A DNA stretch of 6,067 bases from Novosphingopyxis sp038234155 (GCA_038234155.1 JBBSUT010000141.1:1-6067); one strand, 5' to 3'. Shown: positions 1-5,759, counted from the first letter of the stretch. Translations and numbers: made by a program. Notes: generated from the letters alone by a model not told the origin.

Positions 1-417
1 GGGGCCGTCATTGCCCGCGATTTCGCCCGGTTCCACCGCGCCGTGATCACCGTCCACCTGGAACTGCAGCGCGAAATCGACGGCGGGGTCGACGAATGCG
101 GTGATGGCGGAGAAGGGCACGATCAGGTGGCTGGGGATCTGGTTGAAGCTCAGCCCCACCTCGAAATGCGCCTCGCCTACCTTCAGGTCCCAATATTTGT
201 GCTGCAGGACGATGGTCATCTCGTCCGGAAAGCGCTCGATCAGGTGCGTGGGGATGGAGACGCCCTTGGCGTGCGTCTTGAACGTGATGTAGAAATGATG
301 CTCGCCCAGCAGACCGCCGGCCATAACCTCGCTGAGCACGCGGCCGACCACGGCGCGCAGGGCTTCCTGCACGATCTCGTCATAGGGAATCAGGCTGTCG
401 GGCATGTCATCGCTCAT
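1..417 (-). CDS. sspB: SspB, ClpXP adaptor (alphaproteobacterial type), 3' end cut by window
   Basis: The minus strand is open from an ATG at 417-415 to the window edge, giving 139 residues that start MSDDMPDSLIPYDEIVQEAL. The blocks GEHHFYITFKT (about 39-49), FPDEMTIVLQHKYWDLKV (about 64-81) and LSFNQIPSHLIVPFSAITAF (about 89-108) match my recollection of the alphaproteobacterial SspB family. SspB binds the ssrA degradation tag on products of stalled ribosomes and hands them to ClpXP in the cytoplasm. The visible part covers the tag-binding fold. From about residue 122 the chain turns polar and glycine/proline-rich (GDHGAVEPGEIAGNDG), which looks like the flexible linker leading to the short C-terminal ClpX-docking segment. 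That segment lies outside the window; the family is usually about 150-180 residues. The gene is divergent from hisB, with 121 bp between the starts. No strong Shine-Dalgarno is visible upstream; a GAG at about 9-11 nt is the best candidate. Confidence 0.88.
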   Translation of the reverse strand, partial: MSDDMPDSLIPYDEIVQEALRAVVGRVLSEVMAGGLLGEHHFYITFKTHAKGVSIPTHLIERFPDEMTIVLQHKYWDLKVGEAHFEVGLSFNQIPSHLIVPFSAITAFVDPAVDFALQFQVDGDHGAVEPGEIAGNDGP

Positions 418-433
418 GGCGCGGACTCGTGGA

Positions 434-464
434 CCGAACCGCCTTTTGAATCAAGACGGTTCAG
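434..464 (-). other. Hairpin in the sspB leader / sspB-hisB divergent gap
   Basis: GAACCG (436-441) and CGGTTC (457-462) form an inverted repeat, and CTT (443-445) pairs with AAG (453-455) inside it. Read as minus-strand RNA, the C/A mismatches at 442/456 and 435/463 become G-U pairs. This gives about 12 continuous base pairs with a 7-nt loop at 446-452. It lies 17 nt upstream of the sspB start, so it would fall in the sspB leader if transcription starts further upstream. It could equally be a protein-binding palindrome in the shared divergent region. No U-run follows on either strand, so it is not a typical terminator. The function is unknown. Confidence 0.3.
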
Positions 465-504
465 ACGGGCAGCCTGAAGGTTCGGCTGAAAAACATGCGC
501 GCCC

Positions 505-532
505 TTCCAATGCGCGGCAGCCCGCGTATATC
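505..532 (+). promoter_or_regulatory. Candidate hisB promoter placing transcription start at or near the ATG
   Basis: A -10-like hexamer TATATC lies at 527-532, and a weak -35-like TTCCAA at 505-510 with a 16-nt spacer. A start about 7 nt after the -10 box would fall at about 539, which is the A of the hisB ATG. No Shine-Dalgarno is visible before hisB, which would fit a leaderless mRNA. The -35 match is poor (3 of 6), so this is only a candidate. Confidence 0.25.
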
Positions 533-538
533 GCCGTT

Positions 539-1132
539 ATGCGCACCGGAACCATCGAACGCTCGACCAACGAAACCGCCATCCGCGTCCATCTCGATCT
601 GGACGGGACCGGCCAGTATGATGTGTCGACCGGCATCGGTTTTCTCGATCATATGATCGAGCAGTTCGCGCGCCATTCGCTGATCGATCTCGAGCTTAAG
701 GTCGATGGGGATCTGCATGTCGACCAGCATCACACGGCCGAGGACAGTGCCATCGCGCTGGGCCAGGCGCTGCTGGAGGCGCTGGGCGACAAGGCAGGGA
801 TCGTGCGGTACGGCCAGGCCTATTCGCCGATGGACGAAACGCTGAGCCGCGTGGCGCTCGACATATCAGGCCGCAGCTGGCTGGTGTGGAAGGCTGGCTT
901 CACGCAGGAAAAGCTGGGCGAGCTGGATACCGAGCTGATCGAGCACTGGTTTCACTCGGTGGCCGATGCCGCCGGGATAACGCTGCACATCGAGCTGCTG
1001 TACGGCAAGAACAACCACCATATCTGCGAGAGTATCTACAAGGGTTTTGCCCGCGCCATCCGCCAGGCGGTGGAGATCGATCCGCGCAAGGGCAATGCCA
1101 TCCCCTCGACCAAGGGCGTGCTGGGTGGGTAG
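539..1132 (+). CDS. hisB: Imidazoleglycerol-phosphate dehydratase HisB (single-domain)
   Basis: This cytoplasmic enzyme dehydrates imidazole glycerol phosphate to imidazole acetol phosphate in histidine synthesis. The 197-residue product is normal for the monofunctional dehydratase and has no fused histidinol-phosphatase domain. It begins MRTGTIERSTNETAIRV. The expected metal-binding features are present: FLDHM (35-39), the HHTAED motif with H64, H65 and E68, H136, and NNHHICE with H160, H161 and E164. It ends with the family's IPSTKGVL signature. The frame stays open upstream to an ATG at 404, but that start would overlap sspB and add 45 residues unlike the family, so 539 is preferred. No Shine-Dalgarno is apparent before 539. 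The gene is divergent from sspB and leads the his cluster, separated from hisH by 144 bp that hold a large palindrome. Confidence 0.96.
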   Translation: MRTGTIERSTNETAIRVHLDLDGTGQYDVSTGIGFLDHMIEQFARHSLIDLELKVDGDLHVDQHHTAEDSAIALGQALLEALGDKAGIVRYGQAYSPMDETLSRVALDISGRSWLVWKAGFTQEKLGELDTELIEHWFHSVADAAGITLHIELLYGKNNHHICESIYKGFARAIRQAVEIDPRKGNAIPSTKGVLGG

Positions 1133-1174
1133 GCGTTTTTGTGGGTGCGCAAGAAGGGCATCGGCCATTGCTTG

Positions 1175-1256
1175 CGGCACCAGCCCGCTCCCCCTCCCGG
1201 CCACCCGTATTGATAATAGCTTATGTGTGGCCGGGAGGGGGAACAGGCCGGCGCCG
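1175..1256. repeat. 82-bp near-perfect palindrome between hisB and hisH
   Basis: Two 30-nt arms (1175-1204 and 1227-1256) are reverse complements at 26 of 30 positions, with an AT-richer 22-nt centre at 1205-1226. The inner 16 bp (1189-1204 with 1227-1242) pair perfectly; each arm holds a run of five C or five G and the GGCC core. The four mismatches (1188/1243, 1186/1245, 1182/1249, 1179/1252) are all C/A on the plus strand, so they would be G-U pairs in minus-strand RNA. The centre has a small ATAA...TTAT palindrome (1213-1216 and 1221-1224). The right arm ends 8 nt before the hisH Shine-Dalgarno. No U-run follows on either side. It could be a dispersed palindromic (REP-like) element or an RNA structure acting on the hisB-hisH transcript. 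The structure is certain; the role is not. Confidence 0.85.
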
Positions 1257-1276
1257 TATCTGCCGGAAGGCAGAAA

Positions 1277-1891
1277 ATGAACGTCGCCCTGATCGACTTT
1301 GGCGCCGGAAATCTGCATTCGGTGCACAACGCATTAAAGGCGGCGGGCGCGGACGATGTGGCGGTAACCGCCGATCCTGCGGTGGTGGCGGCGGCGGACC
1401 GGATCGTGCTGCCGGGCGTGGGGGCGTTCGCGCACTGCCGCGCGGCGCTGTTCGGCATCGACGGCATGGTCGCAGCGCTGAACGACCGCGTGCGTAGGGA
1501 CGGGGTGCCGTTCCTGGGCATTTGCGTCGGCATGCAGATGATGGCGGGCATCGGCCTGGAACATGGCGAGCACCACGGGCTCGGCTGGATCGACGGCACG
1601 GTGCGTGCGCTGGACCCGAAGGTCCGCGAGGTGCGCGTGCCGCATATGGGCTGGAACGTCGTGACACTTGTTCGCGCGCATCCGGTGCTGGAGGAGGGCG
1701 AGGCTTATTTCCTGCACAGCTTCGCGTTTGAGCCCGCCAACGCGGCGGACGTGCTGGCGGTCACCGATCATGGCGGCCCGGTTGTCGCGGCGGTCGTCCG
1801 GGACAATATGCTCGGCGTGCAGTTCCATCCGGAAAAGAGCCAGGGCTATGGGATTGCCCTCTTGCAACGCTTCCTGGAGTGGACATCATGA
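1277..1891 (+). CDS. hisH: Imidazole glycerol phosphate synthase, glutamine amidotransferase subunit HisH
   Basis: HisH hydrolyses glutamine and passes ammonia to HisF, with which it forms IGP synthase in the cytoplasm. The product has 204 residues, normal for the family, and starts MNVALIDFGAGNLHSV, the typical N-terminal strand of a class I amidotransferase. The catalytic triad is visible: nucleophile C83 in FLGICVGMQM, and H184 with E186 in VQFHPEKSQ. The PGVGAF loop (46-51) next to the active site is also present. The start at 1277 is chosen because GGAAGG (1265-1270) sits 6 nt before it and the family motif begins directly. The frame is open upstream to an ATG at 1223 inside the palindrome, which would add 18 non-homologous residues. 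The stop overlaps the hisA start as ATGA, indicating translational coupling. Confidence 0.96.
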   Translation: MNVALIDFGAGNLHSVHNALKAAGADDVAVTADPAVVAAADRIVLPGVGAFAHCRAALFGIDGMVAALNDRVRRDGVPFLGICVGMQMMAGIGLEHGEHHGLGWIDGTVRALDPKVREVRVPHMGWNVVTLVRAHPVLEEGEAYFLHSFAFEPANAADVLAVTDHGGPVVAAVVRDNMLGVQFHPEKSQGYGIALLQRFLEWTS

Positions 1892-2616
1892 TCATCTTTC
1901 CCGCCATCGATCTGAAGGGCGGCCAGGTCGTGCGGCTGGCCGAGGGCGATATGGACCGCGCCACCGTCTATGCCGACGATCCGGCGGCGCAGGCGGTGCG
2001 ATTTTCCGAAATGGGCGCCCAATATCTGCATGTCGTCGATCTCGATGCCGCCTTTGCCGGCGAGGCACGCAATGCCGGGGCCGTGGAAGCCATCGTCGCC
2101 GCGTTCCCGGGCCATGTGCAGCTGGGCGGCGGCATCCGGAACCGGGCATCGGTCGACCGCTGGTTCGCGCTCGGTGTGGCGCGCCTTGTCATCGGCACGG
2201 CGGCGCTGAAAGACCCCGCGTTCGTCAAGGCTGCCGCGCGCGACTGGGAAGGCGGCATCGTCGTTGCGGTCGACGCCAGGGACGGCATGGTGGCGACCGA
2301 CGGCTGGGCCGAAACCAGCGACATGAATGTCATCGATCTCGCCCGCCGGTTCGAGGACGCCGGAGTCGCCGCGCTGCTGTTCACCGATGTCGGGCGCGAC
2401 GGCATGATGAAAGGCTGTAATATCGAGGCGACGGTCGATCTGGCGCGCCGCGTCGCTATTCCGGTGATCGCCAGCGGCGGCGTGAAGGGCATCGCCGATA
2501 TCCGGATGCTCGCGTTGCAGGCCGATCAGGGCATCGAGGGCGTCATCACCGGCCGCGCGATCTATGATGGAACGCTGGATCTGGCGACGGCGATCGCGCT
2601 GGGGGCGGGGGCGTGA
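1888..2616 (+). CDS. hisA: Phosphoribosylformimino-5-aminoimidazole carboxamide ribotide isomerase HisA
   Basis: HisA is a TIM-barrel isomerase that converts ProFAR to PRFAR, the substrate of HisH/HisF. The 242-residue product starts MIIFPAIDLKGGQVVRL. The conserved acidic residues are D8 in AIDL, D129 in VAVDARDG, and the TDVGRDG loop (166-172). The two phosphate-binding half-barrel motifs are visible as LGGGIR (79-84) and ASGGVKG (195-201), with GVITGRAIYDG (218-228). Internal twofold (beta-alpha)4 symmetry is expected for the family. ATG at 1888 overlaps the hisH stop by 4 nt, and GGAG (1876-1879) lies 8 nt upstream. An in-frame GTG at 1879 would add three residues but would lose that spacing. 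The stop overlaps the hisF GTG start. Confidence 0.96.
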   Translation: MIIFPAIDLKGGQVVRLAEGDMDRATVYADDPAAQAVRFSEMGAQYLHVVDLDAAFAGEARNAGAVEAIVAAFPGHVQLGGGIRNRASVDRWFALGVARLVIGTAALKDPAFVKAAARDWEGGIVVAVDARDGMVATDGWAETSDMNVIDLARRFEDAGVAALLFTDVGRDGMMKGCNIEATVDLARRVAIPVIASGGVKGIADIRMLALQADQGIEGVITGRAIYDGTLDLATAIALGAGA

Positions 2617-3380
2617 CGGTCCGCATCCGCGTCATCCCCTGTCTCGACGTGGCGAACGGACGCGTCGTGAAAGGCGTCAACTTTGTCGATCTGATCGATG
2701 CCGGCGATCCGGTGAGCCAGGCCCGCGCCTATGACGCCGCGGGCGCGGACGAGCTGTGCTTTCTCGATATCACCGCCAGCCATGAAAAGCGCGGCACGAT
2801 GGTCGACATCGTCCGGCGCACTGCGGAGGTCTGTTTCATGCCGCTCACCGTGGGCGGGGGCATCCGGACGGCGGACGATGCGCGCGCGCTTCTGATGGCC
2901 GGCGCGGACAAGGTGGCGGTGAACAGCGCCGCCGTATCGCGGCCCGAAGTGGTGAGCGACATCGCCGCGCGCTTCGGCAGCCAGTGCGTCGTCGCCTCCA
3001 TCGATGCGCGTAGGCGACCTGACGCGGAGGGCTGGGAAATCTTTACCCATGGCGGACGCCAGTCCACCGGCATCGACGCGCTGGACCATGCGCGGCGGCT
3101 GGTCGATCTGGGCGCGGGCGAATTGCTGATCACGTCGATGGACCGGGACGGCACGCGCGAAGGATTTGATCTGGAGCTGACCCGCGCCATCGCCGATGCG
3201 GTACCCGTGCCGGTCGTCGCCAGCGGCGGCGTAGGCACGCTTGGCCATCTCGTTGAAGGCGTGACGCAGGGCCATGCCAGCGCGGTGCTTGCCGCCTCGA
3301 TCTTCCATTTCGGCGAGGCCACGATTGGCCAGGCACAGGCCGCGCTCCGGACGGCGGGACTGTCGGCGCGCGGCGCGTAA
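2613..3380 (+). CDS. hisF: Imidazole glycerol phosphate synthase cyclase subunit HisF (GTG start)
   Basis: HisF is the TIM-barrel cyclase of IGP synthase. Using ammonia channelled from HisH, it converts PRFAR to imidazole glycerol phosphate and AICAR, the latter feeding purine synthesis. The 255-residue product is full length and starts MTVRIRVIPCLDVANGRVVKG. The catalytic aspartates are D12 in PCLDV and D131 in ASIDARR. Phosphate-binding elements are visible at VGGGIR (80-85), TSMDRDGT (174-181) and ASGGVG (203-208), and the C-terminal SIFHFGE (229-235) is typical. The start is GTG, with the GTGA overlapping the hisA stop by 4 nt and a G-rich stretch upstream; this suggests coupling to hisA. 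It is the last his gene in the window, since neither hisE nor hisI follows. A strong GC hairpin spans its stop codon. Confidence 0.96.
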   Translation: MTVRIRVIPCLDVANGRVVKGVNFVDLIDAGDPVSQARAYDAAGADELCFLDITASHEKRGTMVDIVRRTAEVCFMPLTVGGGIRTADDARALLMAGADKVAVNSAAVSRPEVVSDIAARFGSQCVVASIDARRRPDAEGWEIFTHGGRQSTGIDALDHARRLVDLGAGELLITSMDRDGTREGFDLELTRAIADAVPVPVVASGGVGTLGHLVEGVTQGHASAVLAASIFHFGEATIGQAQAALRTAGLSARGA

Positions 3381-3395
3381 CCCGCCGCGCCGCGC
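3368..3395 (+). terminator. GC hairpin over the hisF stop, possible his transcript 3' end
   Basis: GCGCGGCGCG (3368-3377) is perfectly complementary to CGCGCCGCGC (3386-3395), giving a 10-bp all-GC stem with an 8-nt loop that contains the TAA stop codon. The following bases (CGATATATAG) are AT-richer but hold no T-run. It is therefore not a standard intrinsic terminator, and it may instead pause RNA polymerase or protect the transcript end. The left arm is also coding sequence, and GC-rich codons alone could produce part of it. Confidence 0.35.
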
Positions 3396-3586
3396 CGATA
3401 TATAGACGGCAAATCGGTAGCCCAAGCCTGCCGAAGGGCGGCTTACGGCCCGGGCCTGTTGCTGTTTGATGGGTGCCTGCATGCCTGTTCGACCGGCGCT
3501 CTTTGAAAAGCTCGGGCGTTACGCTCCGGTTGGCCCGAAGAATTTGAAGAGCCCGGCACACCGCCAAAAAATTCCCCGATCGCGCC
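3396..3586. other. Noncoding stretch between the his cluster and the groESL promoter
   Basis: I see no convincing gene here. A small hairpin occurs at 3424-3444, where AAGCC and GCC pair with GGC and GGCTT around a GAAG loop, with one bulged base. It is followed by the 10-bp palindrome GGCCCGGGCC and then T-rich bases ending near 3468. This might be a weak his terminator. A looser inverted repeat joins 3498-3517 and 3533-3552, matching at 14 of 20 positions. A 40-codon ORF (3469-3591) runs through to the promoter but has no family resemblance I recognise. Confidence 0.3.
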
Positions 3587-3614
3587 CTTGATCCGTCACA
3601 AACAATAGGCATAT
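3587..3614 (+). promoter_or_regulatory. groESL promoter, heat-shock (RpoH) type
   Basis: CTTGAT (3587-3592) and CATAT (3610-3614) are separated by 17 nt and resemble the CTTGA / CATnT hallmarks of RpoH-dependent promoters. The -35 part also contains TTGA, so the vegetative sigma factor might use the same site. The expected transcription start is about 3621, directly before the CIRCE operator, which is a common arrangement for groESL. The call rests on motif and position only. Confidence 0.6.
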
Positions 3615-3623
3615 GCGGCAGTG

Positions 3624-3650
3624 TTGGCACTCGCATCACCCGAGTGCTAA
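3624..3650 (+). promoter_or_regulatory. CIRCE operator (HrcA binding site) of groESL
   Basis: TTGGCACTC (3624-3632), a 9-nt spacer (3633-3641) and GAGTGCTAA (3642-3650) match the CIRCE consensus TTAGCACTC-N9-GAGTGCTAA with a single change in the left arm (A to G). CIRCE is bound by the repressor HrcA, whose activity depends on GroEL, giving feedback on chaperonin level. The site lies at the predicted transcription start and is transcribed into the start of the groES leader. Confidence 0.95.
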
Positions 3651-3711
3651 CAGAAATTTCGCAACGAATACCCGGCCTCGTGCATTGATAGGGTATAACC
3701 GTAAATCGCAA

Positions 3712-3730
3712 GATCCTTACAGAAAGGGAC
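3712..3730 (+). promoter_or_regulatory. Weak hairpin covering the groES ribosome binding site
   Basis: UCCUU (3714-3718) can pair with AAGGG (3724-3728), four Watson-Crick pairs plus one U-G, around the loop ACAGA. G3712-C3730 can pair across one mismatch. The right arm is the core of the groES Shine-Dalgarno AGAAAGGGA (3721-3729), 7 nt before the ATG. Such a short stem would melt easily and might act as a minor thermosensor. Pairing of a pyrimidine stretch with a Shine-Dalgarno is frequent by chance, so this is speculative. Confidence 0.25.
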
Positions 3731-3735
3731 AATTT

Positions 3736-4023
3736 ATGAACTTTCGCCCACTCCACGACCGCGTGCTCGTACGCCGCGTCGAAGCCGAACAGAAGACCGC
3801 TGGCGGGATCATCATTCCCGATAGCGTTCAGGAAAAGCCGCAGGAAGGCGAAGTCGTCGCCATCGGTTCGGGCACCAAGACCGAAGCCGGCACGATCACC
3901 CCGCTCGACGTCAAGGCGGGCGACAAGATCTTGTTCGGCAAATGGTCCGGCACCGAAGTGAAGGTGAACGGCGAAGACCTGATCATCATGAAGGAAAGCG
4001 ACATTCTCGGCATTATTGGCTGA
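3736..4023 (+). CDS. groES: Co-chaperonin GroES (Hsp10)
   Basis: GroES forms the heptameric lid of the GroEL folding chamber in the cytoplasm. The 95-residue product is the standard bacterial length and starts MNFRPLHDRVLVRRVEAEQK. The mobile loop that contacts GroEL apical domains is visible at about 16-35 (EAEQKTAGGIIIPDSVQEKP), including the conserved GGIIIP. The GDKILFGKWSGTEVK segment (about 63-77) and the end DILGIIG are typical. ATG 3736 is chosen because AGAAAGGGA (3721-3729) precedes it and the family N-terminus begins there. The frame is open upstream to 3613, but that extension would be encoded by the promoter and CIRCE region. It is the first gene of the groESL operon, with a leader of about 115 nt, and groEL follows after 51 bp. 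Confidence 0.98.
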   Translation: MNFRPLHDRVLVRRVEAEQKTAGGIIIPDSVQEKPQEGEVVAIGSGTKTEAGTITPLDVKAGDKILFGKWSGTEVKVNGEDLIIMKESDILGIIG

Positions 4024-4074
4024 GCAACTGGCGCTTCTTTCTCTCCCACTCCATCAGATTAAGGAAAATATCAC

Positions 4075-5730
4075 ATGGCAGCCAAGGACGTAAAATTCGG
4101 CCGCGACGCACGTGAGCGTATCATGCGCGGCGTGGACATTCTCGCCGACGCCGTAAAGGTCACGCTCGGCCCTAAGGGTCGCAACGTCGTGCTCGACAAG
4201 AGCTTCGGCGCACCGCGCATCACCAAGGACGGCGTTTCCGTCGCCAAGGAAATCGAACTCAAGGACAAGTTCGAGAACATGGGCGCGCAGATGCTCCGCG
4301 AAGTCGCATCCAAAACCAATGATGCGGCCGGCGACGGCACCACCACCGCCACCGTACTGGCCCAGGCCATCGTGCGCGAAGGCATGAAGTCGGTTTCGGC
4401 CGGCATGAATCCGATGGATCTGAAGCGCGGCATCGATCTTGCCGTGATCCGCGTTGTCGAGGACCTCAAGAGCCGTTCCAAGACCATTTCGGGCTCCAGG
4501 GAAATCGCACAGGTCGGCACGATCTCGGCCAATGGCGACAAGGAAATCGGTGAGAAGCTTGCCGAGGCCATGGACAAGGTTGGCCACAATGCGCCGATCA
4601 CGGTCGAGGAAGCCAAGGGCCTCGAGTTCGAGATCGAAGTCGTCGAGGGCATGCAGTTCGACCGCGGTTATCTGTCGCCTTACTTCATCACCAACAGTGA
4701 GAAGATGACGGTCGAGCTGGAAAATCCGTACATCCTCATCTTTGAAAAGAAGCTGTCGAACCTGCAAGCCATGCTGCCGATTCTGGAAGCCGTGGTTCAG
4801 GCCGGTCGTCCGCTCCTGATCATCGCCGAGGACATCGAGGGCGAGGCTCTGGCCACGCTCGTCGTCAACAAGCTGCGCGGCGGCCTCAAGGTTGCAGCGG
4901 TCAAGGCACCGGGCTTCGGCGATCGCCGCAAGGCCATGCTGCAGGACATCGCGATCCTTACCAAGGGTGAAATGGTCAGCGAAGATCTCGGCATCAAGCT
5001 GGAGAATGTTACACTGAGCATGCTTGGTGAAGCCAAGCGCGTCACAATCGACAAGGACAACACCACCATCGTCGATGGTGCCGGTGATGGCCAGGCGATC
5101 AAGGACCGCGTCGATGCGATCAATTCGCAGATCGAATCGACCACGTCCGATTACGACCGTGAGAAGCTCGAAGAGCGCCGCGCCAAGCTTTCGGGCGGCG
5201 TTGCGGTGATCAAGGTTGGCGGTGCTACCGAGATCGAGGTCAAGGAAAAGAAGGACCGCGTCGAAGATGCGCGTCACGCGACCAAGGCCGCGATCGAAGA
5301 AGGCATTGTGCCCGGCGGCGGCGTTGCGCTGCTGTACGCAACAAAGGCGCTCGAGGGCATGGAAGGCGACAATGCTGACCAGACCCGCGGCATCGATATC
5401 GTCCGCAAGGCGCTGACCGCTCCGGTCCGCCAGATCGCGCAGAATGCAGGCTTCGACGGCGCCGTCGTGTCCGGCAAACTGCTCGATCAGGACAATATGG
5501 ACTTCGGTTTCAACGCCTATAGCGATGTCTATGAAGACCTTGTTGCGGCCGGCGTGATCGATCCGACCAAGGTTGTGCGCACCGCGCTGCAGGACGCCGG
5601 CTCGGTTGCCGGTCTGCTCATCACCACCGAAGCCACCGTGGCCGAACTGCCCGACGACAAGAGCGGCGGCGGCATGGGCGGCGGCGGCGGCATGGGCGGC
5701 ATGGGCGGTATGGGCGGCATGGACTTCTAA
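4075..5730 (+). CDS. groEL: Chaperonin GroEL (Hsp60)
   Basis: GroEL is the 14-mer ATP-driven folding chamber that works with GroES. The 551-residue product is full length. ATP-site residues are in place: T30 in VTLGPKG, D52 in ITKDG, D87 in AAGDGTTT, and D398 in DRVEDARHAT, the hydrolysis residue. Apical substrate/GroES-binding hydrophobics are conserved: Y199, Y203, F204, L234, L237, L259, V263 and V264 by E. coli numbering, which aligns without gaps in these regions. PGGGVALL (413-420) is in the returning equatorial domain. The C-terminus is a glycine-methionine tail ending MDF. AAGGAA (4061-4066) lies 8 nt before the ATG. It is co-transcribed with groES from the CIRCE/heat-shock promoter and ends at a strong intrinsic terminator. 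Nothing suggests a specialised paralogue, but I cannot tell whether the genome holds other copies. Confidence 0.98.
   Translation: MAAKDVKFGRDARERIMRGVDILADAVKVTLGPKGRNVVLDKSFGAPRITKDGVSVAKEIELKDKFENMGAQMLREVASKTNDAAGDGTTTATVLAQAIVREGMKSVSAGMNPMDLKRGIDLAVIRVVEDLKSRSKTISGSREIAQVGTISANGDKEIGEKLAEAMDKVGHNAPITVEEAKGLEFEIEVVEGMQFDRGYLSPYFITNSEKMTVELENPYILIFEKKLSNLQAMLPILEAVVQAGRPLLIIAEDIEGEALATLVVNKLRGGLKVAAVKAPGFGDRRKAMLQDIAILTKGEMVSEDLGIKLENVTLSMLGEAKRVTIDKDNTTIVDGAGDGQAIKDRVDAINSQIESTTSDYDREKLEERRAKLSGGVAVIKVGGATEIEVKEKKDRVEDARHATKAAIEEGIVPGGGVALLYATKALEGMEGDNADQTRGIDIVRKALTAPVRQIAQNAGFDGAVVSGKLLDQDNMDFGFNAYSDVYEDLVAAGVIDPTKVVRTALQDAGSVAGLLITTEATVAELPDDKSGGGMGGGGGMGGMGGMGGMDF
5665..5721 (+). 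repeat. GGM repeat tail of GroEL
   Basis: Codons 531-549 encode a glycine/methionine tail with four consecutive GGM-type units at the end, written as near-identical 9-bp units (GGCATGGGC and variants). This disordered tail projects into the GroEL cavity and is common in bacterial GroEL. The low-complexity DNA is prone to unit-number changes between strains. Confidence 0.9.
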
Positions 5731-5759
5731 GTCCCTGTCACCACCGTTTGAATATCGAG

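Noticed and set aside
404..538. N-terminal extension of HisB from the ATG at 404
   Set aside because: The extra 45 residues are unlike HisB, would overlap the sspB start, and the conserved N-terminus begins precisely at 539.
1133..1140. T-run (GCGTTTTTG) just after hisB considered as an intrinsic terminator
   Set aside because: No stable hairpin directly precedes it; only a 3-bp CCC/GGG pairing is visible, so termination is not supported.
2562..3482. A 306-codon open frame on the minus strand opposite hisF
   Set aside because: It is antisense to intact hisF, is Arg/Ala-rich without recognisable motifs, and is best explained by the GC-rich codon pattern.
3469..3591. A 40-codon ORF (MGACMPVRPALFEKLGRYAP...) between hisF and groES
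   Set aside because: It has no Shine-Dalgarno and no recognisable family, and its stop codon lies inside the groESL -35 box. It is probably a chance frame.
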